Shown: positions 19,250 to 28,087 of the stretch, piece by piece
Layout of the letters: each line of letters opens with the position of its first letter
How positions within the stretch are numbered: the stretch's first letter is position 1
Origin: Bacteroides sp. M10
GTDB taxonomy: Bacteria; Bacteroidota; Bacteroidia; Bacteroidales; Bacteroidaceae
Direction of reading: 5' to 3'
NCBI RefSeq assembly: GCF_014334015.1
Contig: NZ_CP060488.1
Coordinates: forward strand, 248,001-312,000
Length of the DNA stretch: 64,000 nucleotides
Made by a program: the position numbers and the translations under genes
The notes under the pieces: model-generated
What the model was told of the DNA's origin: nothing
Seen by the model: the letters and a program-made list of their open reading frames with translations, nothing else
Databases searched by the model: none

Positions 19250-20611
19250 TCAGTATCCTCCTCCCAATGCATGATAAAGATTAATAACTCCCTGTATTTC
19301 ATCAAAACGATTGGAAGCGACGGATAATTCCGCCTGCAACAGAGTCTGACGGGCAGTAAGTACTTCCAGGTAGTTTTGCGAACTGTGCCGCATCAACAGT
19401 TCGGAACTACGCACCGCGGACTGAAGCGAAGTGACCTGCTGTTTGGAGAGTGCCAAACGGCCTTGCGCCTTCTGCCATTGCACCAACGCATCGTTTACTT
19501 CCGTTCCTGCATCAAGCAAACTTTGGCGGAAGGTGAGTAACGCCTCTTCCTGTTGTGCTTTCGCTATTTTCAGATTAGCAATATTCTGCCCGCGATTGAA
19601 AAGTGGCTGAACCAATGAGCCGACAGCGGAAAGCAACCACTGTCCGGGATTGGTTATAGCGCCACCTGCCGAGTTTGTCCATCCTGCGGAACCACTCAAC
19701 GTGATAGAGGGATAAAAAGCAGAACGTGCCTGATTCGTTGCATAAAAAGCCCCAGCCAGTTCAGCTTCCTTTTGACGAATATCCGGACGACGGTGCAACA
19801 GTTGCAACGGCACTCCGGTTGAAAGGGATTCCGGGAAACGCTGGTTGTCAAGTGTAGAACGTGTTATCAGCTGCGGAGCCATACCCAACAGGGCGGAAAG
19901 AGAATTCTCCATTTCACTGATTTGCTGTTCAATAGAAAGTACGGAGGCATCTACCGATAGCTTGCTCGCTTCTGTTTGGGCAACAGCCATTTCCGTCGTT
20001 TGTCCGGCTCTTTTCAATGCTTTCATTGCACGCAGGTTCTCATCCCATGTTTCAGCCGTGCGACGGGTGATATCCAGTTGCTTATCAAGCATCAATAAGG
20101 TGTAGTAACTATTGGCAATCGTTGCTACCAGTTGTGTCTGTACCGCTTGCCTATAGGCTTCACTCTGTTCGAGGGCGGCTTTGGCTCCTCGTTTGGCATT
20201 GGTCAACTTTCCGAAAATATCCAGTTCCCAGTCTGCCGATGCTGCCATATCATAGGTCTTGGAAGTTTTCGAACCATCCACGCCACTCAATGTTCCTTGC
20301 GGAGTGAGCGATACAGAAGGCAGATAAGCCAACTTGGAAGAAAGCAGTAATGCTTCCGCTTCTTTCACTTTCAAACGGGCGATATTCAAATCGGTATTAT
20401 TCGCAATACCCGTTTCAATCAGTTGCTGCAGTTGCGGGTCAGTAAATAACTCCTTCCACGAAAGGGAAGCAATGGAAACGGTATCCGCTGCAACCACCGG
20501 CTGCCGGTAAAGACTGTCGGTGACCGTCATATCCGGACGTTCATAAGTCCGGTACACATGACAACCGCTCAATCCGGCCGACAGGAATAAACATATTATT
20601 ATCTTTTTCAT
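19250..20611 (-). CDS. RND efflux outer-membrane lipoprotein (OprM/NodT type)
   Basis: Outer-membrane channel of a tripartite drug pump. 453 residues from the ATG at 20611 (a TTG start at 20623 is possible). Lipobox LSGC at about residue 17; two TolC-like repeats of long helices, typical phrases being IASLSWKELFTDPQLQQLIETGIANNTDLNIA, ADWELDIFGKLTNAKRGAKAA, and LLHRRPDIRQKEAELAGAFYATNQARSAFYPSITLSGS. It is the last gene of the operon; the pump gene ends 12 bp before this ATG. The 3' end converges on the RlmJ-like gene 43 bp away. Confidence 0.95.
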   Translation of the reverse strand: MKKIIICLFLSAGLSGCHVYRTYERPDMTVTDSLYRQPVVAADTVSIASLSWKELFTDPQLQQLIETGIANNTDLNIARLKVKEAEALLLSSKLAYLPSVSLTPQGTLSGVDGSKTSKTYDMAASADWELDIFGKLTNAKRGAKAALEQSEAYRQAVQTQLVATIANSYYTLLMLDKQLDITRRTAETWDENLRAMKALKRAGQTTEMAVAQTEASKLSVDASVLSIEQQISEMENSLSALLGMAPQLITRSTLDNQRFPESLSTGVPLQLLHRRPDIRQKEAELAGAFYATNQARSAFYPSITLSGSAGWTNSAGGAITNPGQWLLSAVGSLVQPLFNRGQNIANLKIAKAQQEEALLTFRQSLLDAGTEVNDALVQWQKAQGRLALSKQQVTSLQSAVRSSELLMRHSSQNYLEVLTARQTLLQAELSVASNRFDEIQGVINLYHALGGGY

Positions 20612-20623
20612 ACACTTCAACAA

Positions 20624-23600
20624 TTAAAGATTCTCCAACTCTGCCGGTTTACGTGCCGGCATCAGTTTTTCCTGAAGATACTGGAATACGATAAACAATA
20701 CAGGTACGATAAACAACAGAGCAACCGTACCGATCAACATTCCACCTACGGTTCCTACACCGATGGAAATATTACCGTTCGCTCCTACTCCCGATGCAAA
20801 CATCATCGGTAACATACCAAATATCATCGTAAGAGAGGTCATCAGGATTGGACGCAGACGGACTTGCGCAGCCGAAACAGCCGCTTGTGTGATTGTCATT
20901 CCCTGACGACGGCGTTCGGAAGCATATTCCGTAAGCAGAATAGCTGTCTTCGACAACAAGCCGATTAGCATAATCAAACCTGTCTGTAAATAGATATTAT
21001 TCTCCAGCCCGAACATCTTGGCAAAAAGGAAACTTCCGGCAAGTCCGAATGGTACAGAAAGAATCACCGCAATCGGAATGAACAAACTTTCGTAGAGCGC
21101 ACAAAGAATAAGATAGATAAAAACTACACAGATGATAAATACCAGTGTTGTGGTATTCCCTGTGGAGGATTCTTCACGTGACATACCACCGAACTCAAAG
21201 CCATAACCTGCCGGTAATACCTGTTCCGCAACCTCACGTACCACCTGAATAGCTTGTCCGGAACTGTAACCATCTGCCGGAGCACCATTGACGGAGATGG
21301 CAGAGAACAGATTGAAACGCGTCAGCGACTCTGCACCGTAGACTCGTGTCAAAGTGAGATACTGACTGACAGGAGACATCTCTCCGTCGGAATTGCGGAC
21401 AAACATATTATTCAATGCTTCGGTATCCAGACGGAATTCCGGTGAAGCCTGCACCATTACACGGTAAAGTTTGGAGAAACGGTTCATATTGGATGCATAG
21501 TTACCACCGATATAGCCGGACAAAGTACTCAATACATCCGAAGGTGACACTCCATTCCGCTTACAAAGGGCGGCATCCACTTCTACCAGATATTGAGGGT
21601 ATTTTGTATCGAACGAAGTAGAGGCACGTCCGATTTCAGGCCGGGCATTCAACGCGTCAATCATCTGACGGGTGTATTTCAGCAGATCTTCTACCGAACC
21701 GCCTTTCTGGTCCTGGATATAAATCTCAAAACCACTACTTACCCCATACCCGGGAATCATCGGTTGTGCAAAGGCCATAATCTGTGCAGAAGAAATATCA
21801 TCCGTACGCCGGTAAATCTCGTTAATAACAGCATTGATACCGTCTTCCTTTTCCGTACGTTCATCCCACGGTTTCAGACGAACGATAAACATACCGTTTG
21901 ATGCTCCCTGACCGCTTATCATACCGTTACCCGTCACTTTAGAGAACATTCTGATTTGTGGTATGTCATGGATACGCTTATCTATTTCATCCATTACGAT
22001 CTTGGTTTCTTCCAGACTGTTTCCGGGTGAAGTACGCACGTCTACAAAGATAGTTCCCATATCCTCTTGAGGAACCAATCCGGTCTTGGTGGTTTTCATC
22101 AGAAGGAACAATCCTGCACAAGCGACTAACAGCAATGCTCCCGCCAGCCATTTACGTTTCAACATGAAAAATACACCACTCTTATATTTCAGAACTAACC
22201 GATGAAAAGCACTATCAAATGCCATGTGGAAACGGGATGAGAAACTCAACTTCTCCCCTTTAGCAGCCTCCATGTGTGGTGTCATTATCAGTGCGCAGAG
22301 AGCGGGACTTAAAGTTAATGCGTTAATTAGAGATATTGCTACGGCAACAGCCATGGTCAGTCCAAACTGGGTGTAGAACGTTCCGGTAGTTCCTCCCATA
22401 AAACATACGGGAATAAATACCGCCATGAAGACAAAGGTGGTAGTTACCAATGCCGAAGTGATGCCACCCATAGCATCAATGGTGGCCCGGTAAGCAGATT
22501 TATATCCCTCGTCGAACTTTGCCTGCACCGCCTCCACCACAACAATAGCATCATCCACCACCGTTCCGATAACCAACACCAGTGCAAACAATGTCAACAT
22601 ATTCAGACTGAAACCTGCGGCATAGAGAAAAGCAAAAGTACCCACAAGGGAAACGATGATAGAAATGGCCGGAATAAACGTAGACCGCAAACTTTGCAGG
22701 AAAACGTAAACCACAAGTACCACTAACAGAATGGCTTCAATCAAGGTTTTTATCACATTTTTAATGGATGCATCCAAAAACTCTTTCGAACTCATCAGGT
22801 CTACCAGCTCCATCCCTTTAGGCAATCCTTGAGCAATTTCTGCTGTCACCTTATCTATTTCCTTAATAATCTCATTGGCGTTCGAACCGGAAGTCTGCGC
22901 AATCATACAGTTGGAACCGGGATGCCCGTTCACTTCACCGATGTATGTATAAGAGCTGGCACCTAATTCAATACGTGCCACATCTTTCAGTCGTAGCACC
23001 TCTCCTCCTGCCTGCGAACGGATCACCAGATTGCCATAATCCTTTTCTTCTTCATAACGTCCGCGATATTTCAGTACATACTGAAAAGTATTCTTCGATT
23101 CGGCGCCAAGCGTTCCCGTAGGGGCTTCCAGATTCTGTTCGTCAAGTACCGTCGTGATGTCAGACGGAACCAAACCATATTTGGCCATCTTAGCCGGATC
23201 GAGCCAGATACGCAACGAATAGTCGGCTCCCATCACATTCACCTCACCCACACCGGCAATACGTGAAAGACGGGGTTCGATATTGATCTTCAGATAGTTA
23301 TTCAGAAAACTTTCATCGAACGTGTTATCGGGGCTATACAATGCCAATGCTTTGATATTACTTGTCTGGCGCTTGCGGACAGTGATACCGCTACGGGTGA
23401 CTTCTGCCGGTAATAATCCTTGTGCCGTAGCAATACGGTTCTGCACGTTAACTGTCGCCATATCGGGGTCAGTCCCCTGACGGAAGTAAATGGTTATTCT
23501 CGCTGAACCATTATTGGTAGAGGAAGAGGTCATGTACATCATATTCTCTACTCCATTGAGCGCTTCTTCCAATGGCACGACTACACTCTTCTGTACTGTT

Positions 23601-23767
23601 TCCGCATTAGCACCGGTATAGGTAGCGGAAACGCTGACGGTAGGAGGTGCAATTTCAGGAAACTGTTCAACGGGAAGCTGCGAGAGTCCTATCAATCCGA
23701 TGATAAGAAAAACAACCGAAATTACTCCTGCGAGAATAGGCCGGTCTATAAATGTTCTGATTTTCAT
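20624..23767 (-). CDS. RND (HAE1 family) efflux pump, inner-membrane permease
   Basis: Proton-driven pump for hydrophobic and amphiphilic drugs or bile salts. 1047 residues, the normal length for AcrB/MexB. It starts MKIRTFIDRPILAGVISVVFLIIGLIGLSQLPVEQFPEIAPP, has the internal duplication of the family, and carries the proton-relay Asp pair in TM4 (VVDDAIVVVEAV). Other family motifs include the second-half repeat PFGLAGSFLFAKMFGLENNIYLQTGLIMLIGLLSKTAILLTEYA. It sits between the adaptor (9-bp gap) and the outer-membrane channel, so all three are one operon. Substrate cannot be read from sequence. Confidence 0.97.
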   Translation of the reverse strand: MKIRTFIDRPILAGVISVVFLIIGLIGLSQLPVEQFPEIAPPTVSVSATYTGANAETVQKSVVVPLEEALNGVENMMYMTSSSTNNGSARITIYFRQGTDPDMATVNVQNRIATAQGLLPAEVTRSGITVRKRQTSNIKALALYSPDNTFDESFLNNYLKINIEPRLSRIAGVGEVNVMGADYSLRIWLDPAKMAKYGLVPSDITTVLDEQNLEAPTGTLGAESKNTFQYVLKYRGRYEEEKDYGNLVIRSQAGGEVLRLKDVARIELGASSYTYIGEVNGHPGSNCMIAQTSGSNANEIIKEIDKVTAEIAQGLPKGMELVDLMSSKEFLDASIKNVIKTLIEAILLVVLVVYVFLQSLRSTFIPAISIIVSLVGTFAFLYAAGFSLNMLTLFALVLVIGTVVDDAIVVVEAVQAKFDEGYKSAYRATIDAMGGITSALVTTTFVFMAVFIPVCFMGGTTGTFYTQFGLTMAVAVAISLINALTLSPALCALIMTPHMEAAKGEKLSFSSRFHMAFDSAFHRLVLKYKSGVFFMLKRKWLAGALLLVACAGLFLLMKTTKTGLVPQEDMGTIFVDVRTSPGNSLEETKIVMDEIDKRIHDIPQIRMFSKVTGNGMISGQGASNGMFIVRLKPWDERTEKEDGINAVINEIYRRTDDISSAQIMAFAQPMIPGYGVSSGFEIYIQDQKGGSVEDLLKYTRQMIDALNARPEIGRASTSFDTKYPQYLVEVDAALCKRNGVSPSDVLSTLSGYIGGNYASNMNRFSKLYRVMVQASPEFRLDTEALNNMFVRNSDGEMSPVSQYLTLTRVYGAESLTRFNLFSAISVNGAPADGYSSGQAIQVVREVAEQVLPAGYGFEFGGMSREESSTGNTTTLVFIICVVFIYLILCALYESLFIPIAVILSVPFGLAGSFLFAKMFGLENNIYLQTGLIMLIGLLSKTAILLTEYASERRRQGMTITQAAVSAAQVRLRPILMTSLTMIFGMLPMMFASGVGANGNISIGVGTVGGMLIGTVALLFIVPVLFIVFQYLQEKLMPARKPAELENL

Positions 23768-23776
23768 AACGTCATC

Positions 23777-24880
23777 TTATTCTTTAGTCGGATCACTCTT
23801 GATTACTGTTCCCTCACGCACCAGTCCGGCACCTTCGGCTATAATAACATCACCCGGCGCAAGTCCTGTTTCGACGATATATTCAGTACCGTTATTCAAC
23901 CGGAACACTTCTACCGGAGTTGATTTCGCTTTGCCGTCGACTACTTTATATACAAATATGCGATTCTGTAATTCGTAAGTAGCCGCTTGCGGAATGATGA
24001 TACATCCTTCTTTGATAGTAGGAACTACTACTTTACCACTTCCACCGTTACGCAAGAACTGGTCGGGGTTGGCAAAAACAGCCCGCAACCCAACAGCACC
24101 GGTTCCTTCATCCACCGTACCGCTAATAGCGTCTACCTTTCCGGTATGAGAATAGGTTTTTCCATTACTCATAGTCAGTTCCACTTCGTCCATGTTTTCT
24201 ATCGCTTTTTTAAGTGAGCCATACTGTTGCACAAAGTCGAGTATCTGATTCTCCGTCATGGAGAAATAGGCATATACTTCGCTGTCGTCCGAAACAGTGA
24301 CTAGCGGTTCGGTGATACTGCTGCTCACCAACGCCCCTACCCGATAAGGAATCATGCTGGCTACTCCGTTCACCGGACTTTTCACTTCGGTATAAGAAAG
24401 GTCATTGCGCGCATTCACTTCCTGTGCTTTAGCCTGTGCCAATGCCGCTTCTGCTGCCGCTTGTTCATTGCGGGCTGTTTGCAAATCGAACTCGGACACA
24501 ATCTGTTCTTTGTAAAGTTCAGCTTTGCTATCCGCTGTCAATTTAGCAGTGGCAAGTTTGGCTTCCGCGCTTTTTACATTAGCCACTGCTGTTTCCAACG
24601 CTGCTTTATAAGGAACCTGGTCGATAATGAAAAGTGTCTGTCCTTTATGAACGGGATCTCCTTCATTGATACATATCCCAGTGATTATGCCACTCACCTG
24701 CGGACGAATTTCAACATACTGCCGCCCTCGTAGCGTAGCTGTATAATCGGATTTCAAAATCTGGTTACTTTGTGTTACGGTAAGTGTTTTGTACGTGGCA
24801 TCTGCCTCTTTCTGTTGCGAACCTCCACAAGCGCATAACAGAGGCAAACAAACTAAGGCAAAAATGATTAGTTGTTTCAT
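23777..24880 (-). CDS. RND efflux periplasmic adaptor (membrane fusion protein)
   Basis: Links the pump with the outer-membrane channel. 367 residues. Lipobox LLCACGG (Cys near residue 18), so it is anchored to the inner membrane by lipid. Split lipoyl (biotinyl) domain: YVEIRPQVSGIITGICINEGDPVHKGQTLFIID and YTEVKSPVNGVASMIPYRVG, separated by an Ala-rich hairpin coiled coil (about 95-165); beta-barrel and membrane-proximal domains follow (IFVYKVVDGKAKSTPVEV, ETGLAPGDVIIAEG). First gene of the operon; control is probably by the divergent LytS/LytTR pair. Confidence 0.95.
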   Translation of the reverse strand: MKQLIIFALVCLPLLCACGGSQQKEADATYKTLTVTQSNQILKSDYTATLRGRQYVEIRPQVSGIITGICINEGDPVHKGQTLFIIDQVPYKAALETAVANVKSAEAKLATAKLTADSKAELYKEQIVSEFDLQTARNEQAAAEAALAQAKAQEVNARNDLSYTEVKSPVNGVASMIPYRVGALVSSSITEPLVTVSDDSEVYAYFSMTENQILDFVQQYGSLKKAIENMDEVELTMSNGKTYSHTGKVDAISGTVDEGTGAVGLRAVFANPDQFLRNGGSGKVVVPTIKEGCIIIPQAATYELQNRIFVYKVVDGKAKSTPVEVFRLNNGTEYIVETGLAPGDVIIAEGAGLVREGTVIKSDPTKE

Positions 24881-24945
24881 TGTAGCTATATTTAAATGAT
24901 TGTTAATGATTTATAACCCATTATTCCATAAAAAACACGACTGAC

Positions 24946-24953
24946 CAAATCTA
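24946..24953 (-). promoter_or_regulatory. Candidate -7 box of the RND efflux operon
   Basis: TAGATTTG on the minus strand (complement at 24946-24953) matches TAnnTTTG, 66 bp upstream of the adaptor start. No good TTTG is seen at -33; the direct repeats at 24985-25018 lie just upstream, where an activator would bind. Confidence 0.4.
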
Positions 24954-24984
24954 AGAATTATCAAACAATAAAATAAGAATGTAG

Positions 24985-25018
24985 TGACGAACGGCAAGAA
25001 TATGATGACGAACGACAA
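24985..25018. promoter_or_regulatory. Two 13-bp direct repeats 21 bp apart, probable LytTR operator
   Basis: TGACGAACGGCAA (24985-24997) and TGACGAACGACAA (25006-25018) differ at one base and are offset by exactly 21 bp, two helical turns. LytTR response regulators (AgrA, AlgR, ComE) bind direct repeats of about this size and spacing. The pair lies between the divergent efflux operon and lytS, just upstream of both promoter candidates. Confidence 0.6.
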
Positions 25019-25027
25019 AAGGGAATG

Positions 25028-25058
25028 CTTGGGGTTTCAGAACAATCTTTTATCTTTG
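25028..25058 (+). promoter_or_regulatory. Promoter of the LytS/LytTR operon
   Basis: TTG at 25029-25031 (as CTTG), a 19-bp spacer, and TATCTTTG at 25051-25058 match the Bacteroidales promoter form. The start codon is 52 bp downstream of the -7 box. Confidence 0.6.
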
Positions 25059-25110
25059 CAAAGAAGTGAGAAAATATACTTCCGGGAGTTAAACGAGCAA
25101 TGAGAAGAAT

Positions 25111-26118
25111 ATGAAACGTACTAATATACCTGTTTACATCGACTTGCTTTTCTGTCTGGTAATCATGCCGCCCATCATCATGTTAGTGCCGGTAGACAAA
25201 TGGATTGTACACCACACGGTCTTTATGCTGACCCTGATTGTCTATCTCTACGGTCTGTACTTCATCTACCGTAAAGTGAAACTACCGATGCTTTTCATGC
25301 AACGGAAGTTCGGACATATCTTATTGCTCATGTTATCGCTTATCTTTATCACATGGTTGCTAACCCACTTTCCATACCCACCGGAACCCAACAATATAGA
25401 CCCGATGATGCATAAAGCCCGGCAACACATGCGGGCGCAAACTGTGTGGTTCTTTTTCCTGGTAGTGACGGGGTTCAGTCTTTCCATAGAACTGATCTTT
25501 GAACTTTTCCGGCAAATTCTTTCCAAACAGGAGATTGAAGCGGAAAAAAACAAGGCGGAACTGGCTCTCTACAAAGCACAAATCAATCCGCACTTCCTTT
25601 TCAATACATTGAACGCTCTCTACGGACTGGTACTTACGAAGTCGGATAAAACAGAATCCGCCTTTATCAAGTTTTCCAATATCCTGAAATATATGTATGC
25701 CCAGACTACTTCAGATCTGATTTCCATAAGCAACGAAGTAGAATATATACGCCAATATGTTGATTTGCAATCTTTGCGTTTAAACAAGCATACGAAAGTG
25801 GTATTTGAAACCGAGATGGATGACGAACAGATACAGATACCTCCGATGATTCTCATTACTTTTGTCGAGAACAGTTTCAAATACGGCGTTTCGTCCGACA
25901 CGGACTGTACAATTTTTATTCGTATCATCGTAAAGGAAGGGCAGCTTATCTTCGAAACCGAGAATATGATTATGAAGGAGAACCATCAAAATCCTCATGC
26001 CATCGGAATAGACAATTGCCGTAAACGGCTGGAACTTCTTTATCCCAACCGCTTTGTATTGCTTACAAAAGAAGAAAACGGATGCTTCAAAACCTATCTT
26101 AACATTCAACTACGATGA
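25111..26118 (+). CDS. LytS-type sensor histidine kinase
   Basis: Membrane sensor kinase that phosphorylates the following LytTR regulator. 335 residues: four hydrophobic segments in the first 135 residues (about 10-28, 34-50, 65-85, 110-130), a coiled coil, then the His_kinase domain with phosphoacceptor H161 in QINPHFLFNTLNALYGL and a truncated HATPase with IPPMILITFVENSFKYG and IGIDNCRKRLELLYP. No recognisable ligand-binding domain, so the signal is probably membrane-borne. Overlaps the next gene by 4 bp (ATGA), so the pair is translationally coupled. Confidence 0.93.
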   Translation: MKRTNIPVYIDLLFCLVIMPPIIMLVPVDKWIVHHTVFMLTLIVYLYGLYFIYRKVKLPMLFMQRKFGHILLLMLSLIFITWLLTHFPYPPEPNNIDPMMHKARQHMRAQTVWFFFLVVTGFSLSIELIFELFRQILSKQEIEAEKNKAELALYKAQINPHFLFNTLNALYGLVLTKSDKTESAFIKFSNILKYMYAQTTSDLISISNEVEYIRQYVDLQSLRLNKHTKVVFETEMDDEQIQIPPMILITFVENSFKYGVSSDTDCTIFIRIIVKEGQLIFETENMIMKENHQNPHAIGIDNCRKRLELLYPNRFVLLTKEENGCFKTYLNIQLR

Positions 26119-26822
26119 AAAAGTTGACTTGTATCGCTATTGACGACGAACCGATTGCATTGCTCATCATCAGCCAGTTTTGCGAACGAAAAGGCGGACT
26201 GGAACTTACTACTTTCAGCGAACCGCTGACCGGGCTGAAAGAAATAGCCCGGTGCAAACCTGATCTGGTCTTTCTGGATATTGAAATGAACAGCATCAGC
26301 GGACTGGATATTGCCCATGCACTTCCTCCCGAGAGTTGTCTCATCTTTACGACAGCCCATGCACAGTATGCACTGGACGGCTTCGACCTCGATGCCGTGG
26401 ATTTCCTGCATAAACCCTTCGCTTACGAACGATTTGAAAAGGCAGTGGAGAAAGCGATTGTCTTTATCGAAGCACGCCAGAACAAACTGCCGGAAAACAT
26501 CATAATCAAACAAGAATACAATAATATATCTATTCCTATCTCCGATATTCTTTATATCGAAGCAATGGAGAATTATACGAAAATATTCCGTATAAACGGC
26601 AACTATATATTATCGCGCACAAGTTTGAAAAGTATTCAGGAGATGTTACCCGAAAAGGCTTTTCTACGTACGCACCGCTCGTATATCATTCCGATTAATA
26701 AAGTGGAACGATTTTCTAAACGGGAAATAAACCTGACCGGATGCCGGATTGTAATCCCCATAGGAAGACAATACGCAGAAAATGTCTATGCTACATTGAC
26801 GGCCAGGAATATGACACTATAA
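26115..26822 (+). CDS. LytTR-family response regulator
   Basis: DNA-binding partner of the upstream kinase. 235 residues: receiver domain 1-120 with phosphoacceptor D55 (FLDIEMNSISG) and conserved TTAHAQYALDGFDLDAVDFLHKPF, then a LytTR domain (about 140-232) with the hallmark DILYIEAMENYTKIF and FLRTHRSYIIPINKVERF. Its likely target is the direct repeat pair at 24985-25018. The neighbouring efflux operon is the natural regulon member. Confidence 0.94.
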   Translation: MKKLTCIAIDDEPIALLIISQFCERKGGLELTTFSEPLTGLKEIARCKPDLVFLDIEMNSISGLDIAHALPPESCLIFTTAHAQYALDGFDLDAVDFLHKPFAYERFEKAVEKAIVFIEARQNKLPENIIIKQEYNNISIPISDILYIEAMENYTKIFRINGNYILSRTSLKSIQEMLPEKAFLRTHRSYIIPINKVERFSKREINLTGCRIVIPIGRQYAENVYATLTARNMTL

Positions 26823-26838
26823 ACAAGTATACAGAATA

Positions 26839-26864
26839 CCGGAGCTTTTTAAATTAGCTCCCGG
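26839..26864. terminator. Bidirectional hairpin between convergent genes
   Basis: CCGGAGCT...AGCTCCCGG forms a stem with an A/T-rich loop. It overlaps the stop codon of the minus-strand lipoprotein gene and lies 17 bp after the LytTR stop. Confidence 0.6.
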
Positions 26865-27474
26865 CCTTCTGGGTATAAATTAATTTATCTCTTTGGCTGA
26901 TTGTCCACAAGCCATCTATCAGTCGTACATTTTTCGTATCATCGTCCTCCACGTTCCATGCATAACCTCCTGAAGGCAGTCCACGTCTTTCCAATATTTC
27001 ATTGGGCTGATTATTGGAAAAGAAAAGTTCCAACTGTGTAGAATCGGGACTAAAAACAATGAAAGCAGAAGCGTCGCTACCATCCACCGCCTCTGTACGA
27101 ATCCCTTTCTCGAACAAGCGGATACAGTCTTTTTGCACTTCACACCATACGTATCCGGCAGAACCGATACAACCATGTTCATCCCGGTCACCTCCCACAA
27201 GCGGAGATTGCGGATACTGAACTAATTTGGTAGCCGGCATCCCCGGTGTATATTTTCCTGTATAAAACACTTCCAGCGTATCATTCAGAAGTAAACCGTT
27301 GACTTCTTCTTTATTCGCATCCATCGTACTGAATGAAAGGGTATCATTCTTATCGGTAACAATCGTTACCGTATTCATGGTTGCATCACTTACAATTCCT
27401 TTAGAACTGCTCACTTTCGACGAGCAACCTGCCATGAGGCACAGAGTGCCTACCGCTAATAGCATTGTTTTCAT
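26854..27474 (-). CDS. Lipoprotein of unknown function
   Basis: 206 residues. Lipobox LMAGC at residue 16. The first half (SKGIVSDATMNTVTIVTDKNDTLSFSTMDANK... LEVFYTGKYTPG) is a small beta domain of the type seen in metal- or envelope-stress lipoproteins; the second half contains DEHGCIGSAGYVWCEVQKDCIRLFEKG with three Cys residues and ends in an OB-like strand set. I recognise this as a conserved Bacteroidetes protein but know of no function for it. A single-gene unit, convergent with the LytTR gene and divergent from the DUF3788 gene. Confidence 0.75.
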   Translation of the reverse strand: MKTMLLAVGTLCLMAGCSSKVSSSKGIVSDATMNTVTIVTDKNDTLSFSTMDANKEEVNGLLLNDTLEVFYTGKYTPGMPATKLVQYPQSPLVGGDRDEHGCIGSAGYVWCEVQKDCIRLFEKGIRTEAVDGSDASAFIVFSPDSTQLELFFSNNQPNEILERRGLPSGGYAWNVEDDDTKNVRLIDGLWTISQRDKLIYTQKAGS

Positions 27475-27670
27475 TTTCTTTAAATTTTGCTTTGTTTTAA
27501 ATTAATGCAAAGATAAAGGTTATACATCAATATCCCGCTTCTACAAAATAAATTAATTTCGGGACAGTTTGTTCAGTTGCACTGCCTAAAATGCCTATAT
27601 TGGACAACGATCTATTAGAAATTCAGTCTACCTTTGTGATGTAGATAATCAAAAGTAAATACGGAATGCC

Positions 27671-28087
27671 ATGAAAGAAACTTTTCAAATCCCAACTCCC
27701 GAAACTCTGGAAGCCTTGACAGGTAAGGAACTTTATGATCTATGGACTTCACTTCACCAACTTATCAAACAGAAGTACAATATGGAACAAATGTGGAATC
27801 ATGGAGGGAAAAAATGGACCTATGAATACAAATATCGCAGAGGCGGAAAAACTCTGTGTGCCCTATACGCCAAAGAGCAAACGATTGGGTTCATGGTTAT
27901 CTTAGGTAAAGATGAACGCACTAAATTCGAATCCATGCGAGAAATGTTCTCCAATGTGGCTCAAAAGATATATGATGAGACGACTACCTTCCATGATGGG
28001 AAGTGGCTTATGTTCGAATTAAAAGATACTTCTTTATTTAATGATATAGAGCGGCTCCTATCTATCAAACGAAAACCCAACCGATGA
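27671..28087 (+). CDS. DUF3788 family protein
   Basis: 138 residues, cytoplasmic. The whole chain fits the DUF3788 pattern: an N-terminal helix pair (LYDLWTSLHQLIKQKYNMEQMWNHGGKKWTYEYKYRRGGKTLCALYAKE), a central strand (IGFMVILGKDER), and the end HDGKWLMFELKDTSLFNDIERLL. These proteins have a fold related to small-molecule-binding proteins and often neighbour AraC/GyrI genes; activity is unknown. The stop overlaps the next gene's start by 4 bp, so it is coupled to the AraC regulator. Confidence 0.8.
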   Translation: MKETFQIPTPETLEALTGKELYDLWTSLHQLIKQKYNMEQMWNHGGKKWTYEYKYRRGGKTLCALYAKEQTIGFMVILGKDERTKFESMREMFSNVAQKIYDETTTFHDGKWLMFELKDTSLFNDIERLLSIKRKPNR

